64,000 bases of DNA from Vibrio atlanticus. GTDB taxonomy: Bacteria > Pseudomonadota > Gammaproteobacteria > Enterobacterales > Vibrionaceae. Made by a program: the position numbers and the translations under genes. The notes beneath the pieces are model-generated. The model made no database searches and was not told the origin of the DNA. It saw only the letters and a program-made list of their open reading frames with translations. Numbering within the stretch: the first letter of the stretch is position 1; each line of letters begins with the position of its first letter. The DNA lies in contig NZ_AP025461.1 of the NCBI RefSeq assembly GCF_024347315.1, positions 248,001 through 312,000 on the forward strand, given 5' to 3'. Of the stretch, positions 1 to 9,579 are shown piece after piece.

Positions 1-698
1 AAGGTCGCTTTAACTGATTCGTTAAGCAGGTTGTCAGTATCACCGTTTGGATTGCCGCGCAGCATTTCACGAACACGGTCAGCAATGATGATCGAGTCAT
101 TCAATGAGTAACCGAGAATCGCTAGCACGGCCGCTAATACAGTCAGGTTGAACTCAAACTGAGTAAAAGCGAACAAACCTAAGATAAGCGTCACGTCATA
201 GATGATCGCAGCAAGAGCACCCAACGCCAAACGCCATTCAAATCGTACACTCAGGTACAGCATGATCATTAGGAAACACACCAATACCGCCAAGCCACCT
301 TGGTCAACCATGTCTTGACCCACTTGAGGGCCAACCACGCTGCTGTTCAGCACTTTTACTTGGTCACTCACAGATGACAAAGCATCCACTAAGTTTGGCT
401 GTGGAGCGTCTGTCAGTTGACTGTAACGAATTGTCCAGCGATCCTGTTCTGCCATACCAACCACTTGTACGTCTTGTTGGAAAGCCGTATCAAGTTTGGT
501 TTTTAACGCATCTTTGGTTACTTGATCAGAGAGCTGAACCTCGGCAACCACACCGCCAGTAAAGTCCAAGCCCCAGTTAAAACCTTTCACTGCCACCAGC
601 ATCACAGAGCTCATGAACAGCACAATAGAAATCACAGACATCACCTTACGAAGGCGAGTCATGCTGCTGTTTGAAATAGTCATATTTGAAATACTCAT
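1..698 (-). CDS. secF: SecDF translocase accessory subunit SecF (second copy), partial
   Basis: Inner-membrane partner of SecD in the ion-driven SecDF motor that pulls preproteins through SecYEG. The C-terminus is cut by the window start; about 232 residues are present against a usual 300-315. After the first membrane segment the translation carries the family motif GLDFTGG. The frame starts two bases after the secD stop, so the pair is very probably translationally coupled. The first ATG (696-698) was chosen; ATGs five and twelve codons further on are possible. In Vibrio the vemP-linked secDF pair is the second paralogue, induced when export or sodium is limiting. Here that rests on the upstream vemP. 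Confidence 0.93.
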   Translation of the reverse strand, partial: MSISNMTISNSSMTRLRKVMSVISIVLFMSSVMLVAVKGFNWGLDFTGGVVAEVQLSDQVTKDALKTKLDTAFQQDVQVVGMAEQDRWTIRYSQLTDAPQPNLVDALSSVSDQVKVLNSSVVGPQVGQDMVDQGGLAVLVCFLMIMLYLSVRFEWRLALGALAAIIYDVTLILGLFAFTQFEFNLTVLAAVLAILGYSLNDSIIIADRVREMLRGNPNGDTDNLLNESVKAT

Positions 699-700
699 GC

Positions 701-2494
701 TTAAATTCTTACATCGTGGCGTTGGTCACGCCCCCAAACCAAATTGATGATCGCTCGTGAAGCAAAAATGCCCGTGAACATACTGGTTAGAAGGCCTAAG
801 CCCAGTGTCAGAGCGAAGCCCTGAATCGGTCCATTACCAATGGTATATAGAGCCACAGCAACGATCATGGTGGTGACGTTAGCATCGAAAATAGAAGAGA
901 ACGCACTGTCAAAACCACGATCGATGGAGCTAGCAAAGCTGCGGCCTTCTTTCATCTTGTCTCGAATACGTTCGAAGATAAGCACGTTAGTGTCCACCGC
1001 CATACCGACGGTCAGTACTAAGCCCGCAATACCTGGTAGAGTTAAAACCGCACCCGGTAGCAAGGCAATCAAACCAAACAATGTGGTCATGTTAACCACC
1101 AATGCACAGTTCGCAACCCAACCTAAGCGACGGTACCATAGCGCCATAAACGTTAGCGTAAGGCCAAGGCCAAGTGCCAAAGCAGCAAAGCCGTTAGTTA
1201 CGTTTTCCGCACCCAAAGATGGGCCAATGGTACGTTCTTCAATGATGGTCACTGGCGCAGTCAATGACCCCGCACGCAGCAGTAACGCAAGCTCTTGCGC
1301 TTCAGCCAAACTGCCAGCACCAGTAATTCTGAAACGACTACTCAGTTGAGACTGGATATTTGCCACACTGATCACTTCACTGTCTTGCTTGCTGTTGCCC
1401 GCTCTATCACGACTGTATTCGCTGTACACGGTTGCCATTGGCTTACCGATGTTATGGCGTGAAAACTCAGACATTTTCTTACCACCAGAAGAATCTAGGG
1501 TAATGTTTACTTCTGCGCTGCCCATCTCACCAATGCCACTACGAGCATCGATAATGTGTTCACCGCTCAATACTGCTTTGCGAGCGACAACGACACGGTT
1601 GCCATCTGTATCTTTTAGCGTTTGAGTATTGCGAGTTGCATTGTCGTACACCGAATAGAACGCTAGTGAAGCCGTAGCACCAATCACGTCTTTCGCTGCA
1701 GCAGGGTCTTGTACACCCGGTAACTCGATACGGATACGGCTTTCACCTTGGCGTTGAATCGATGCTTCTGTGATGCCTAATTCTTCAATACGGCTGCGCA
1801 TGATTTGCAGGTTTTGTTGAACGGTTAGATTGCGTAGCGTTCTTTGCTCTTCTTCAGACTGAGTTAACGTCAGTGACTTATCTGAACGATCACGTAGCCA
1901 ATGTGGGAACTGTTCACGAATCAGCTTTTGTGCTTTTTCGAAATCGGCGTCGGTACGGAAATCAAACTGAACTTGGTTGTTGACCACTTTACCGCGCGCA
2001 TAACGCACCTGACTGGTCACCTCATCGACCATCGCTTGCGCTTGTGCGTGGTAAACCGGTTCCATGTCCACTTCTAATAAGAACTGCACACCACCACGTA
2101 AATCAAGACCTAACTGAATCGGCGCAAAGCCCATGTCAGTCAGCCATTTAGGTGCTGCAGGCTCCATAGCAAGCGCAACCGTCGCGTTGTCGAGGAAGCG
2201 CTCATTAAGCACCTCTTTGGCTTTCGCTTGTTGCTCCGCATCTTCTAAGATCACGACTAAACGTTTGTCTTTTTGAAATGCAGATTTGGCTTGGATGCCT
2301 TCTCTCGCAAGGTATTGCGTCACTTGAGTAGCGTCGATCGTCTGCTCGGAACGGTTACTGATTTGAACCGAGGCATCTTCGCCATACCAAGAAGGTAGAG
2401 CGCTTAGGATCATGATGATGATGGTGGCGATAAGAACCACGTATTTCCACTTTGAGTAGTGGTTAATTTGTTTTCTTGGAATGCGTTTTTTCAC
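701..2494 (-). CDS. secD: Protein translocase subunit SecD (second copy)
   Basis: Large SecDF subunit of about 597 residues. Membrane segment 1 lies near residues 20-37, the D1 motif LGLDLRGGVQF near 130-140, then the big periplasmic P1 domain, then five C-terminal segments including GLVLTVGMAVDTNVLIFERI. There is no ATG. TTG at 2498-2500 lies only three bases after the AAGAGA Shine-Dalgarno, whereas GTG at 2492-2494 is about eight bases away, so GTG was chosen. The ribosome site sits just after one arm of an inverted repeat (2514-2523 with 2605-2614). That fits control by ribosome stalling in the upstream vemP. Known Vibrio SecDF2 pairs are proposed to use protons rather than sodium; this cannot be judged here. 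Confidence 0.95.
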   Translation of the reverse strand: MKKRIPRKQINHYSKWKYVVLIATIIIMILSALPSWYGEDASVQISNRSEQTIDATQVTQYLAREGIQAKSAFQKDKRLVVILEDAEQQAKAKEVLNERFLDNATVALAMEPAAPKWLTDMGFAPIQLGLDLRGGVQFLLEVDMEPVYHAQAQAMVDEVTSQVRYARGKVVNNQVQFDFRTDADFEKAQKLIREQFPHWLRDRSDKSLTLTQSEEEQRTLRNLTVQQNLQIMRSRIEELGITEASIQRQGESRIRIELPGVQDPAAAKDVIGATASLAFYSVYDNATRNTQTLKDTDGNRVVVARKAVLSGEHIIDARSGIGEMGSAEVNITLDSSGGKKMSEFSRHNIGKPMATVYSEYSRDRAGNSKQDSEVISVANIQSQLSSRFRITGAGSLAEAQELALLLRAGSLTAPVTIIEERTIGPSLGAENVTNGFAALALGLGLTLTFMALWYRRLGWVANCALVVNMTTLFGLIALLPGAVLTLPGIAGLVLTVGMAVDTNVLIFERIRDKMKEGRSFASSIDRGFDSAFSSIFDANVTTMIVAVALYTIGNGPIQGFALTLGLGLLTSMFTGIFASRAIINLVWGRDQRHDVRI

Positions 2495-2513
2495 AGTCAA
2501 GATCTCTTTTTTT

Positions 2514-2614
2514 TACCAATCACCGTAAACACGTGCTCAAAAATAGCGCCGGGAAAAAGCAGTGATCGAGCGTTTTAACCAGCTAGGATGGCCAGTTATT
2601 TACTGCGATTGGTA
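2514..2614 (-). promoter_or_regulatory. Putative hairpin masking the secD ribosome-binding site
   Basis: The arm at 2514-2523 (taccaatcac on +) pairs with 2605-2614 (gcgattggta on +), nine of ten bases Watson-Crick. The downstream arm on the minus-strand RNA ends directly before the A-rich AAGAGA Shine-Dalgarno of secD. The placement matches the stall-responsive mRNA structure described for vemP-secD2. The 81-base loop may hold further pairing; no folding was computed. Confidence 0.5.
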
Positions 2615-2773
2615 TAACTAATGTTTTGCGAACACGAACGACAACTAGTCACAACCAAAACAAGCTGATTGAGTAACAGTGAGGCTAATAATTGTGTGTC
2701 GCTATATTGGGTTAATTGGCGAGTTCAACGAGCGCGAGGCGATCATCGATACGACCAATTTAAGGTCAAACGA

Positions 2774-3286
2774 TTAGCTAAGAAGTTCTCGGAAATGCGA
2801 GTATTGAATATTGCCCTCTTTCCACCCAGAAAGCCGGGAGGACGGAGAACTCACAATGCTGGTCCAGTGCTGCTTGGAATCCAACAGCGGTGTATTGAAA
2901 AGCAGAGAAGCCAGTAATGAAGGGGGAGAGAAGTCGATCAGTAGATGATAAGCAGGCTCAAGATCGGCCACGCTTTCTTGCTCGTTGCTGAGCATACGTC
3001 TGAAGTTTGCAGCCTGGAGGCTCGACTCGGTGTCATGATAGTTGGAACTGTCATCTAATGACGTGGTGCCAAACGGAGCCTTATCGCACTCTAAATAGGC
3101 CGACGGATTATCCGTAGTGGCTTGTTTACACTGTTTTATCGAGGAAGATTGTTCATTCTGCGAAGATTGCTCTTGAGCCGACTGAATTTGGAATGGCTTA
3201 GAAGGAAACGAATAGCCGTTAGAGTTCACTAAGCCAAAGCTCAGTAAAAACAACATTAAGACTAATCGGGTACCTAGTTTAAGCAA
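2774..3286 (-). CDS. vemP: VemP-like export-monitoring arrest peptide
   Basis: Secreted regulatory nascent chain of 170 residues. The N-terminal hydrophobic segment (about residues 7-24) is signal-peptide-like. The middle is low-complexity and rich in Ser/Gln, and the C-terminus has R151-L-S-G-W155-K-E-G-N159, which resembles the VemP arrest segment. In Vibrio alginolyticus VemP stalls its ribosome near the C-terminus when export is slow; stalling opens an mRNA hairpin and exposes the secD2 ribosome site. Position (first gene of vemP-secD-secF, with a 279-base leader before secD) and the hairpin arms found here fit that model. The start is read as TTG with AGGA upstream. Identification is by recall of the family, not by a search. 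Confidence 0.85.
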   Translation of the reverse strand: MLKLGTRLVLMLFLLSFGLVNSNGYSFPSKPFQIQSAQEQSSQNEQSSSIKQCKQATTDNPSAYLECDKAPFGTTSLDDSSNYHDTESSLQAANFRRMLSNEQESVADLEPAYHLLIDFSPPSLLASLLFNTPLLDSKQHWTSIVSSPSSRLSGWKEGNIQYSHFRELLS

Positions 3287-3433
3287 TTAACAATAATCCT
3301 GAATGGTAAACACTGCGACAATATATAACAGCTATGAAAGTTACAATTGATTTAGAAACACAACCGAACACATTTGACACTACGCTGACAATTGCTGACC
3401 TCCTAGCGCTGTATTCACGCATCCAAAGTCGTC

Positions 3434-3467
3434 AAAAAAAAAAGCCAAGCAATGAATGCTTGGCTTT
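3434..3467 (-). terminator. Rho-independent terminator of the first M16 gene
   Basis: Perfect stem AAAGCCAAGCA/TGCTTGGCTTT with a 4-base loop (3441-3466). It is followed on the minus strand by a run of ten T. It separates the M16 gene from vemP, so vemP must have its own promoter between about 3287 and 3433. Confidence 0.88.
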
Positions 3468-3516
3468 AATGGGGTATTTGTCGAAGCACTTTTGGCTATC
3501 GTTTTCACGCTCTACG

Positions 3517-6285
3517 TTAGGCTTTAGGACGCATGATGTTCTTAACCTTGCGGCTATTTTCACCAAAAACACGCTGTATCAGATCATTCATCTCTTCAGT
3601 GGAAATCGATCTCGCCACGCCCTTAACTTGAGATAACGCTTCTACACCGTAACCATGAAGTAGGTAGCGAGACAGATACCACGCTTGGTCGATTGAACTC
3701 ACCTCTAAAGGCGTGAAATCCGCTTCAAACTGTTTTACTACCGCTCGCATTTCATCTTGCGAGACACCTTGTAAAAGATCCACAATCACCTTATCAATCG
3801 CCACTTCGACTTCATCTATGCTTTCTGGCGCTATCATTGCACCGATAACCCATTCACTCGACAGCTCACTATCTTGCGATGCTATATACGCGTAAGGCGA
3901 GTAGTCTAAACTCAACTCTTCACGAATATAAGTATCTAAACGAGTCGCCAACAAGCGTTGCAGTAAGTCTTCCATGAAAACATCTTTTGCCGACATTTTA
4001 ACTTCAACGCTAGGCTCAGAGATAACTCGTAGGATGTACTCTGCGCTATTCACATTGTTGATGGCTAAATCAATACGAGCTTGCGCGGGTTCCTTATAAG
4101 CCATTTTAAAGTCCGGCACAGCAGCTTTTTCCAACGGAATCGAAGCCAAATATTGCTGAACCAAAGGCTTCAATTTACTTGGATCAATATCACCAACGAC
4201 CACCAACTGATTGCGTCTCAATTGACCAAACAATTGCTGGTGAACAGTGCGGATATCTTCAACAGAAACTGCTTCAACTCGCGCTTTATCGACAAAGCGG
4301 TGACGGCTTTCTTGACGATAAATATTTTGGTTTATCGCACGCTCAAACTGGCCAGCCGGACTTCTTAAGAAAGACTCTTGACCTTGTACAAATTCCTGCT
4401 TTACCGCCTCTAACTGCTCTGGATTAATTTTGGGCGCAGTTATGAATGTATAAAGTGCAGCAAACGCATCTTTAAGCCCATCTTTTGGGATATTAAATTC
4501 AACACCATGACGAGTGTTGCCAATAAAAGAGTCGGCTTGAATATTTTCACGGTCAAGATACGCGTGAAGTTCAGAACCGGTCAAATCACCCACACCACTT
4601 CGAGCAAAAGTAGGTAATGCAACCTCAACCGCTGGGTATAAGCTTGGATCCAAAGCGGCCTTTCCACCCAAGCTCATGTACATTACGCCAACATCATCAT
4701 TCGCCAGTGAGTCGCGTAGGTACCACATATCAATGCCATTACTTAGCGTCCATTTTTGGATGTATGGGTCGACAGATGTTTGTTCAACCAGCACAATATC
4801 GCCTTGCGAACTCGGTACTGCAAAGGCACTCCCCGTCGCTGCAGTTAACGGCGCGCTGCCCATCTGACGATAAGTGGCTTTTAAGCTCTCTAACGAGTTG
4901 TTGATTGCGGCTCTGTTTTCAGTCTCATTCATGCCAATGATCATGAAATAATCACCAGAAAGTATGCTGTTTATGTTGTCATTAATAGCTTCAAGACTGA
5001 AGTTGGCAATGAAAGCCCCCATACTTGCCTGATAATCTTTCTGTGATTGAACGATTCGACCAGTCACTAAAGCACTTGCTTTGTTGTTCGCGTGATCGAC
5101 ACCGTCTTCTTTATCCCAGTCATGCTCAATATTATTGAGTAAGTTTTGGTAGTAGTGTTGCTCACCGACAATTTCAGCTTCCGAAACACCGTAATCACGC
5201 AATGACGCCAGCGTAGAGAGCAGCTTTTGCTGAGTCACTTCACGACTTCCAACAGGGAACCCAATACTGGTTGATGAATAAAGCAGAGCACCCATTTCAA
5301 GACTGTCTGACGCTATCCATTGAGTCGGCAATGCTGCATCATTAAATACCGCCTCAAGTCGTTGTTGAATCAGTAATTGAGAGGTTTCATCCAACCAACG
5401 TTGGTGCTGTTGAGCGTGAGTTTCAACGATGTTTGAACCTCGGTTAAACGTCAGTGAAATACTTGGGGCTTCTCTCTTCGTATACTCAACATAGTCACCT
5501 TCGTTGAAAGTAGTGACTTTCTGTTTGACGGGTTTAGGCGTTGCACCACGCTGCCAACTAGAAAACTTCGCTTCGATTAATGGGATCACGGTGTCGATGT
5601 CCACATCACCTGAAACAACAAGCTCTGCGATTTGAGGTTGATACCAAGTCTGGTAAAAATCAGTTAGGCTTTGAGAAGTGGCATTTACAACCGACTCTTT
5701 CGTTCCCAATGCATCTTGAGATTCATACGGACCACCTTCAATAAAGTGGTCATAAAACACTTCTGGGAATGACTTATCATCAAGGCGAGCCATGCGAAAC
5801 TCCCCAAGGACCACACCTTTTTCTTTTTCAACTTCTGAACTGGTGAGATCCAATCCATCACCGATGTCTCGCATCCACGTTAGGGCTGACTGTAATTGGA
5901 CGTTATCGGGCAAGTCTAGCTGATATACCGTCTCTTCATAAGAGGTGTAGGCATTGATATCAGCACCAAAACTAGCGCCAGCATCTTCAAATAGAGCAAT
6001 CACATCGTTTTGAGAGAAATTCTTACTGCCATTGAATGCCATGTGTTCAACGAAGTGTGCATAACCCTCTTGTTGATACGTCTCTTGAATCGAACCCGCA
6101 TGCACAACTAAACGAACAGAAACAGGCGCTTCATGATCAGGGTAGACATGGTAGGTAAAGCCATTCTCTAGTTGGCCTGAAGTCCAAGCCGGATCCGGTT
6201 GGATGAAGGTTTCATTCGTTTTTGATGTTGAGCTACAGCCAACTAAGGCAAGGCATAATGCCGTCGCTAAATAATATGTTTTCAT
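3517..6285 (-). CDS. M16 family zinc metalloprotease lipoprotein (copy 1)
   Basis: Full-length, 922-residue, two-half M16 (insulinase/pitrilysin) peptidase. A lipoprotein signal (lipobox LVGC, Cys16) anchors it in the envelope. The inverted zinc motif HxxEH is present as HFVEH about residue 78, with the third-ligand region EVEKEKGVVLGEF about 75 residues on; both halves of the clam-shell fold are retained. The start ATG is preceded by AAGAGG. It lies downstream of a close paralogue (6605-9367) but each gene has its own terminator. The substrate is unknown; family members degrade peptides or act in envelope protein maintenance. Residues around the active site match the paralogue, while other parts have diverged, which indicates an old tandem duplication. 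Confidence 0.92.
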   Translation of the reverse strand: MKTYYLATALCLALVGCSSTSKTNETFIQPDPAWTSGQLENGFTYHVYPDHEAPVSVRLVVHAGSIQETYQQEGYAHFVEHMAFNGSKNFSQNDVIALFEDAGASFGADINAYTSYEETVYQLDLPDNVQLQSALTWMRDIGDGLDLTSSEVEKEKGVVLGEFRMARLDDKSFPEVFYDHFIEGGPYESQDALGTKESVVNATSQSLTDFYQTWYQPQIAELVVSGDVDIDTVIPLIEAKFSSWQRGATPKPVKQKVTTFNEGDYVEYTKREAPSISLTFNRGSNIVETHAQQHQRWLDETSQLLIQQRLEAVFNDAALPTQWIASDSLEMGALLYSSTSIGFPVGSREVTQQKLLSTLASLRDYGVSEAEIVGEQHYYQNLLNNIEHDWDKEDGVDHANNKASALVTGRIVQSQKDYQASMGAFIANFSLEAINDNINSILSGDYFMIIGMNETENRAAINNSLESLKATYRQMGSAPLTAATGSAFAVPSSQGDIVLVEQTSVDPYIQKWTLSNGIDMWYLRDSLANDDVGVMYMSLGGKAALDPSLYPAVEVALPTFARSGVGDLTGSELHAYLDRENIQADSFIGNTRHGVEFNIPKDGLKDAFAALYTFITAPKINPEQLEAVKQEFVQGQESFLRSPAGQFERAINQNIYRQESRHRFVDKARVEAVSVEDIRTVHQQLFGQLRRNQLVVVGDIDPSKLKPLVQQYLASIPLEKAAVPDFKMAYKEPAQARIDLAINNVNSAEYILRVISEPSVEVKMSAKDVFMEDLLQRLLATRLDTYIREELSLDYSPYAYIASQDSELSSEWVIGAMIAPESIDEVEVAIDKVIVDLLQGVSQDEMRAVVKQFEADFTPLEVSSIDQAWYLSRYLLHGYGVEALSQVKGVARSISTEEMNDLIQRVFGENSRKVKNIMRPKA

Positions 6286-6420
6286 AACAACCTCTTAATG
6301 TCATTCATCGACAATATACAGCTTGAGTTAATGATTATTATTTAATACTGAACTGAATGAGTATCTTTGTGATCTGAAGCTATATTTTATAAATCACCAT
6401 CTTGTTTATAAGGTAACGAT

Positions 6421-6464
6421 TGTAGTTGTAGTTGTAGTTGTAGTTGTAGTTGTAGTTGTAGTTG
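6421..6464. repeat. Hexanucleotide tandem repeat (TGTAGT)7
   Basis: Seven perfect consecutive copies of TGTAGT plus two extra bases. The tract lies about 135 bases upstream of the copy 1 start codon, between its promoter region and the terminator of copy 2. Perfect short repeats of this length can change copy number by slippage. It is not in a coding frame. Confidence 0.97.
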
Positions 6465-6507
6465 CGGCATTTCAGAGTAACCAATTAAATTTACAACTGG
6501 CCTCAGC

Positions 6508-6539
6508 GAAAAAAGCCAAATGACGGTGCATTTGGCTTA
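6508..6539 (-). terminator. Rho-independent terminator of the second M16 gene
   Basis: Stem AAGCCAAATG/CATTTGGCTT (about 6513-6538) with a short loop, followed on the minus strand by CTTTTTTCG. It lies 65 bases after the copy 2 stop codon. Confidence 0.82.
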
Positions 6540-6604
6540 GGTTCGACATTATATATTTTGGGGTGGAAAGCGACTTTTCTAAAAAGTCACTTTACTCAAT
6601 CAGC

Positions 6605-9367
6605 TTAACTTTGTGGCCTTAACAAGTTCTTCAACTGGTAGCTGTTATCTCCAAAAATTTCTTTAGCATACTCAGTCATATCTTTACTAGAAATTGAATC
6701 TGTCGTTCCCTGTAAGTCAAACAGTGCCTCAACACCATAGTCATGAATTAAGTAACGTGAAATAAACCAAGCTTGTTGAGTAGGCTTATATTGAAGTGGC
6801 GTGAGGTCAGCCACTAGCTGTTTAGCTGCCGTTCGAGTCTCTTCTTCAGAGATCCCTTTGACAGCTTCAGCAATAATTTTATCGATCGCCTGTTCAACCT
6901 GATCTAAGTTTTCAGGGGCTGTTAAGGAGCCCACCAACCAGTCGTAACTTGGCTCACTGTCTTGAGCGACCGAATACACGTAAGGTGCATAATCCAAGCC
7001 TAACTCTTCACGAACATAAGCCGTTAGGCGACTCGACAATACGCGCTGCAGCATATCATCCATAAACACATCTTTTGCTGTTTTATCCCGAGCTTGCTGG
7101 GAAATTACACGCAACAAGTACTGACTGCTGTCTTCATTGTTGATCGATACATCTATTCGCTCTTCTGAATCCGTTTTATAAGCCACCTCATAATTAGGAG
7201 ATTCAATCGCTTCTAGTGGCAATGAAGCAACATATTGGCGTACGAGGGGCTTAATTTCAGATGGCTTAATATCAGCAACAATGACAAGCGTATTGTCTCT
7301 TAACTTCTGAAAGAGTTGATGCTGTATATCAAGTATATCTTGAGGTGTAACAGCTTCAACATCTTCACTTTCCAACATGATATGACGACTGCTATCTTGA
7401 TAGCTGTTGCGATTCACCATCTGGGTAAACTGTCCCAATGGGGTTTCTAGGTAGGCAGTACGACCTTGCGTGAATTCAGACTTCACTGCCTCAAGCTGAT
7501 CGCTGTCGATTTTAGGTTCGGTCACAATGGTATACAGTGCAGCCAAGCCTTCTGCGAGCGTCTTCTTCTTAGTGTTTATTTCCAACCCGTGATGAGTGAA
7601 GTTAATGAAGGGGTAAATTTGGATGTCTTTACGTTTCAAATGGGAATTTAATTCCGAGCCACTGAATTTACCAACGCCACTGCGATTCGAAGCTGGAGTG
7701 ACCACCTCTAGCGCAGCAAATAAAGAAGGATCTAGGGCTGACTTTCCACCTTCACTGGCATAATAAACGCCAACATTATTACCCACCTCAGGGTTTCGTA
7801 AATACCAAACCTCGATACCATTGCTCAATGTCCATTGCTGTAAGTTAGGATCCTCACTCACCTGAATTTGTTTCACAATGTCGCCTTGAGATTCTGGCAC
7901 GCTAAACGCAGAACTTGCGGTAACGAGCAGTGGTTTGTTACCCGTCTTTTTATAGGCTTTTCTGACATCTTTTAGCTCATTCTCCATGGCTTGAAGATCT
8001 TCCTTAGAAGATAAACCTAACCCCAAAATATAAGGGCTAGAAAGCAAATCATCTAAGTTATCATTCACGGCCTCGAGATCCGTATTCGCAAGAAATGTTT
8101 TCAAGCTCGACTTATAATCAAGCTGTGATTGAACGGGTTGGTTAATCACCAATGCTGTCGATTTACCATCAGCATGAGCCACAGCATCCATTTGATCCCA
8201 GTTTAGTTGAATATCGTCAAGGTTCGCTTGGTATTGCTGAAGCACACTCGCCAACTCATATTCACTTACGCCATAATCACGCAAAGAGGCGAGAGTAGAA
8301 ACAAACTGCTGCTGACTTTGCTCTCGGCTACCAACAGGAAAACTTACCGTAGTAATCGAATACCTTTGGTACTCTAATAAGTAGGGTGTTGAAAAAACCC
8401 ACTGCACAGGTAACGCAGCGTCAACAAAGTCAGAATTCAACCTTTGTTGGATAAGTTGTTGAGCAATATCATCTAACCAAAGCTGATGTTGTTGCTCATG
8501 GCTCTGTGTCACTCTTTCCCCACGATCAATGACTATCCCGATGCTCGGTGGCTCGACAGCAGATCCATACGCCACAAAATCTTGAGTATTGTAATCCACT
8601 GACGTGTTCTTCACGGGAACCGGTGTTGTGCCTCTTTGCCAATCAGAGAAAGTGTCTTCAATCAAAGGGATCACTTCTGCCAGTGTGATATCACCAGAGA
8701 CAATCACTTCGGTTAACTGAGGTTGATACCAGGTTTGGTAATAGTTCTTTAATTCTTGAACATTCGCTTTAGAAACGGATTCTTTATTGCCAATAGGATC
8801 GTTACTTTGGTAAGTCGTCCCTTCAACCAGATGATCGTAGAACTTAAACGAGAGAGGTTTATCTTCAACTCGCGTGTATCGAAACTCTCCAAGTATCACA
8901 CCTTTCTCTTTTTCGATTTCAGCTTCGGACAGCAGTAAACCATCGCCAATGTCTCTAAACCAAGCCAGCGCTTTGTCTAGGTTCTTATTGTCGGGCAGAT
9001 CTAATTTATAGAGGGTTTCTTGGTAAGAGGTATAAGCATTTAAGTCTGCACCAAAACTGGCACCAGATTGCTCAAATAACTCGACCACCTCATTTCCTGA
9101 AAAGTTCTTGCTGCCATTAAACGCCATATGCTCAACAAAGTGGGCGTATCCTTTCTGTTGTTCGCTCTCTTGCAAAGATCCGGCATGCACGAGTAAGCGT
9201 ACCGAGACCGGTTGTTCTTGGTCAGGGTAGACATGGTAGGTTAATCCGTTATCTAACTCTCCTTTGACCCAGTATGGATCAGATTTCAATAACGTTTGTT
9301 GTTGAGGAGTAGAGCTGCAACCTAGCAATGTGGAGCTCAATACGACGACTAAATAGTATGCTTTCAT
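6605..9367 (-). CDS. M16 family zinc metalloprotease lipoprotein (copy 2)
   Basis: A 920-residue paralogue of the neighbouring copy, with the same architecture. The lipobox is LLGC (Cys17), the zinc motif HFVEHMAFNG is near residue 78, and the acidic helix EIEKEKGVILGEF follows about 75 residues later. The C-terminal half is inactive-type, as usual for the family. The start ATG is preceded by GAGATCG. The copy is clearly divergent in the substrate-chamber halves (for example the 240-330 and 560-640 regions), so the two enzymes may have split substrates. It has its own terminator and a 212-base upstream region facing the LytTR regulator gene end. Confidence 0.92.
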   Translation of the reverse strand: MKAYYLVVVLSSTLLGCSSTPQQQTLLKSDPYWVKGELDNGLTYHVYPDQEQPVSVRLLVHAGSLQESEQQKGYAHFVEHMAFNGSKNFSGNEVVELFEQSGASFGADLNAYTSYQETLYKLDLPDNKNLDKALAWFRDIGDGLLLSEAEIEKEKGVILGEFRYTRVEDKPLSFKFYDHLVEGTTYQSNDPIGNKESVSKANVQELKNYYQTWYQPQLTEVIVSGDITLAEVIPLIEDTFSDWQRGTTPVPVKNTSVDYNTQDFVAYGSAVEPPSIGIVIDRGERVTQSHEQQHQLWLDDIAQQLIQQRLNSDFVDAALPVQWVFSTPYLLEYQRYSITTVSFPVGSREQSQQQFVSTLASLRDYGVSEYELASVLQQYQANLDDIQLNWDQMDAVAHADGKSTALVINQPVQSQLDYKSSLKTFLANTDLEAVNDNLDDLLSSPYILGLGLSSKEDLQAMENELKDVRKAYKKTGNKPLLVTASSAFSVPESQGDIVKQIQVSEDPNLQQWTLSNGIEVWYLRNPEVGNNVGVYYASEGGKSALDPSLFAALEVVTPASNRSGVGKFSGSELNSHLKRKDIQIYPFINFTHHGLEINTKKKTLAEGLAALYTIVTEPKIDSDQLEAVKSEFTQGRTAYLETPLGQFTQMVNRNSYQDSSRHIMLESEDVEAVTPQDILDIQHQLFQKLRDNTLVIVADIKPSEIKPLVRQYVASLPLEAIESPNYEVAYKTDSEERIDVSINNEDSSQYLLRVISQQARDKTAKDVFMDDMLQRVLSSRLTAYVREELGLDYAPYVYSVAQDSEPSYDWLVGSLTAPENLDQVEQAIDKIIAEAVKGISEEETRTAAKQLVADLTPLQYKPTQQAWFISRYLIHDYGVEALFDLQGTTDSISSKDMTEYAKEIFGDNSYQLKNLLRPQS

Positions 9368-9579
9368 AACGATCTCTTTGAAGGGCTTTCCTCCAATATA
9401 TCCGATCGCAATAGCATAATAATTTCATATAAATTCAGTCATTTAAATTTTGAGAGACAATCTAAACATGCATGAAACTGTCAATTTTATAAATTACACA
9501 ATCTGATAGTCATAGGTTATAGATCGGGTGATTTCACATCCCTTAAAACTGATTTATTAAATTCCCTTAAACAGGTTTC

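Larger units (their letters stand above)
6286..6604. other. Intergenic region between the two M16 genes
   Basis: 319 bases without a gene. It holds the promoter region of copy 1 (AT-rich, about 6290-6400), the hexanucleotide repeat at 6421-6464 and the terminator of copy 2 at 6508-6539. Confidence 0.8.

Noticed and set aside
840..1349. 169-codon frame antisense to secD
   Set aside because: Composition is a shadow of the secD codons. The secD frame has clear motifs.
2669..2917. Open frame on + across the vemP 3' end
   Set aside because: It overlaps vemP in antisense and has no ribosome site or family features.
3334..3636. Open frame on + reading MKVTIDLETQPNTFD...
   Set aside because: It has no ribosome site, runs through a strong terminator hairpin for the other strand and into the M16 gene. 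The stretch is better explained as the vemP promoter region.
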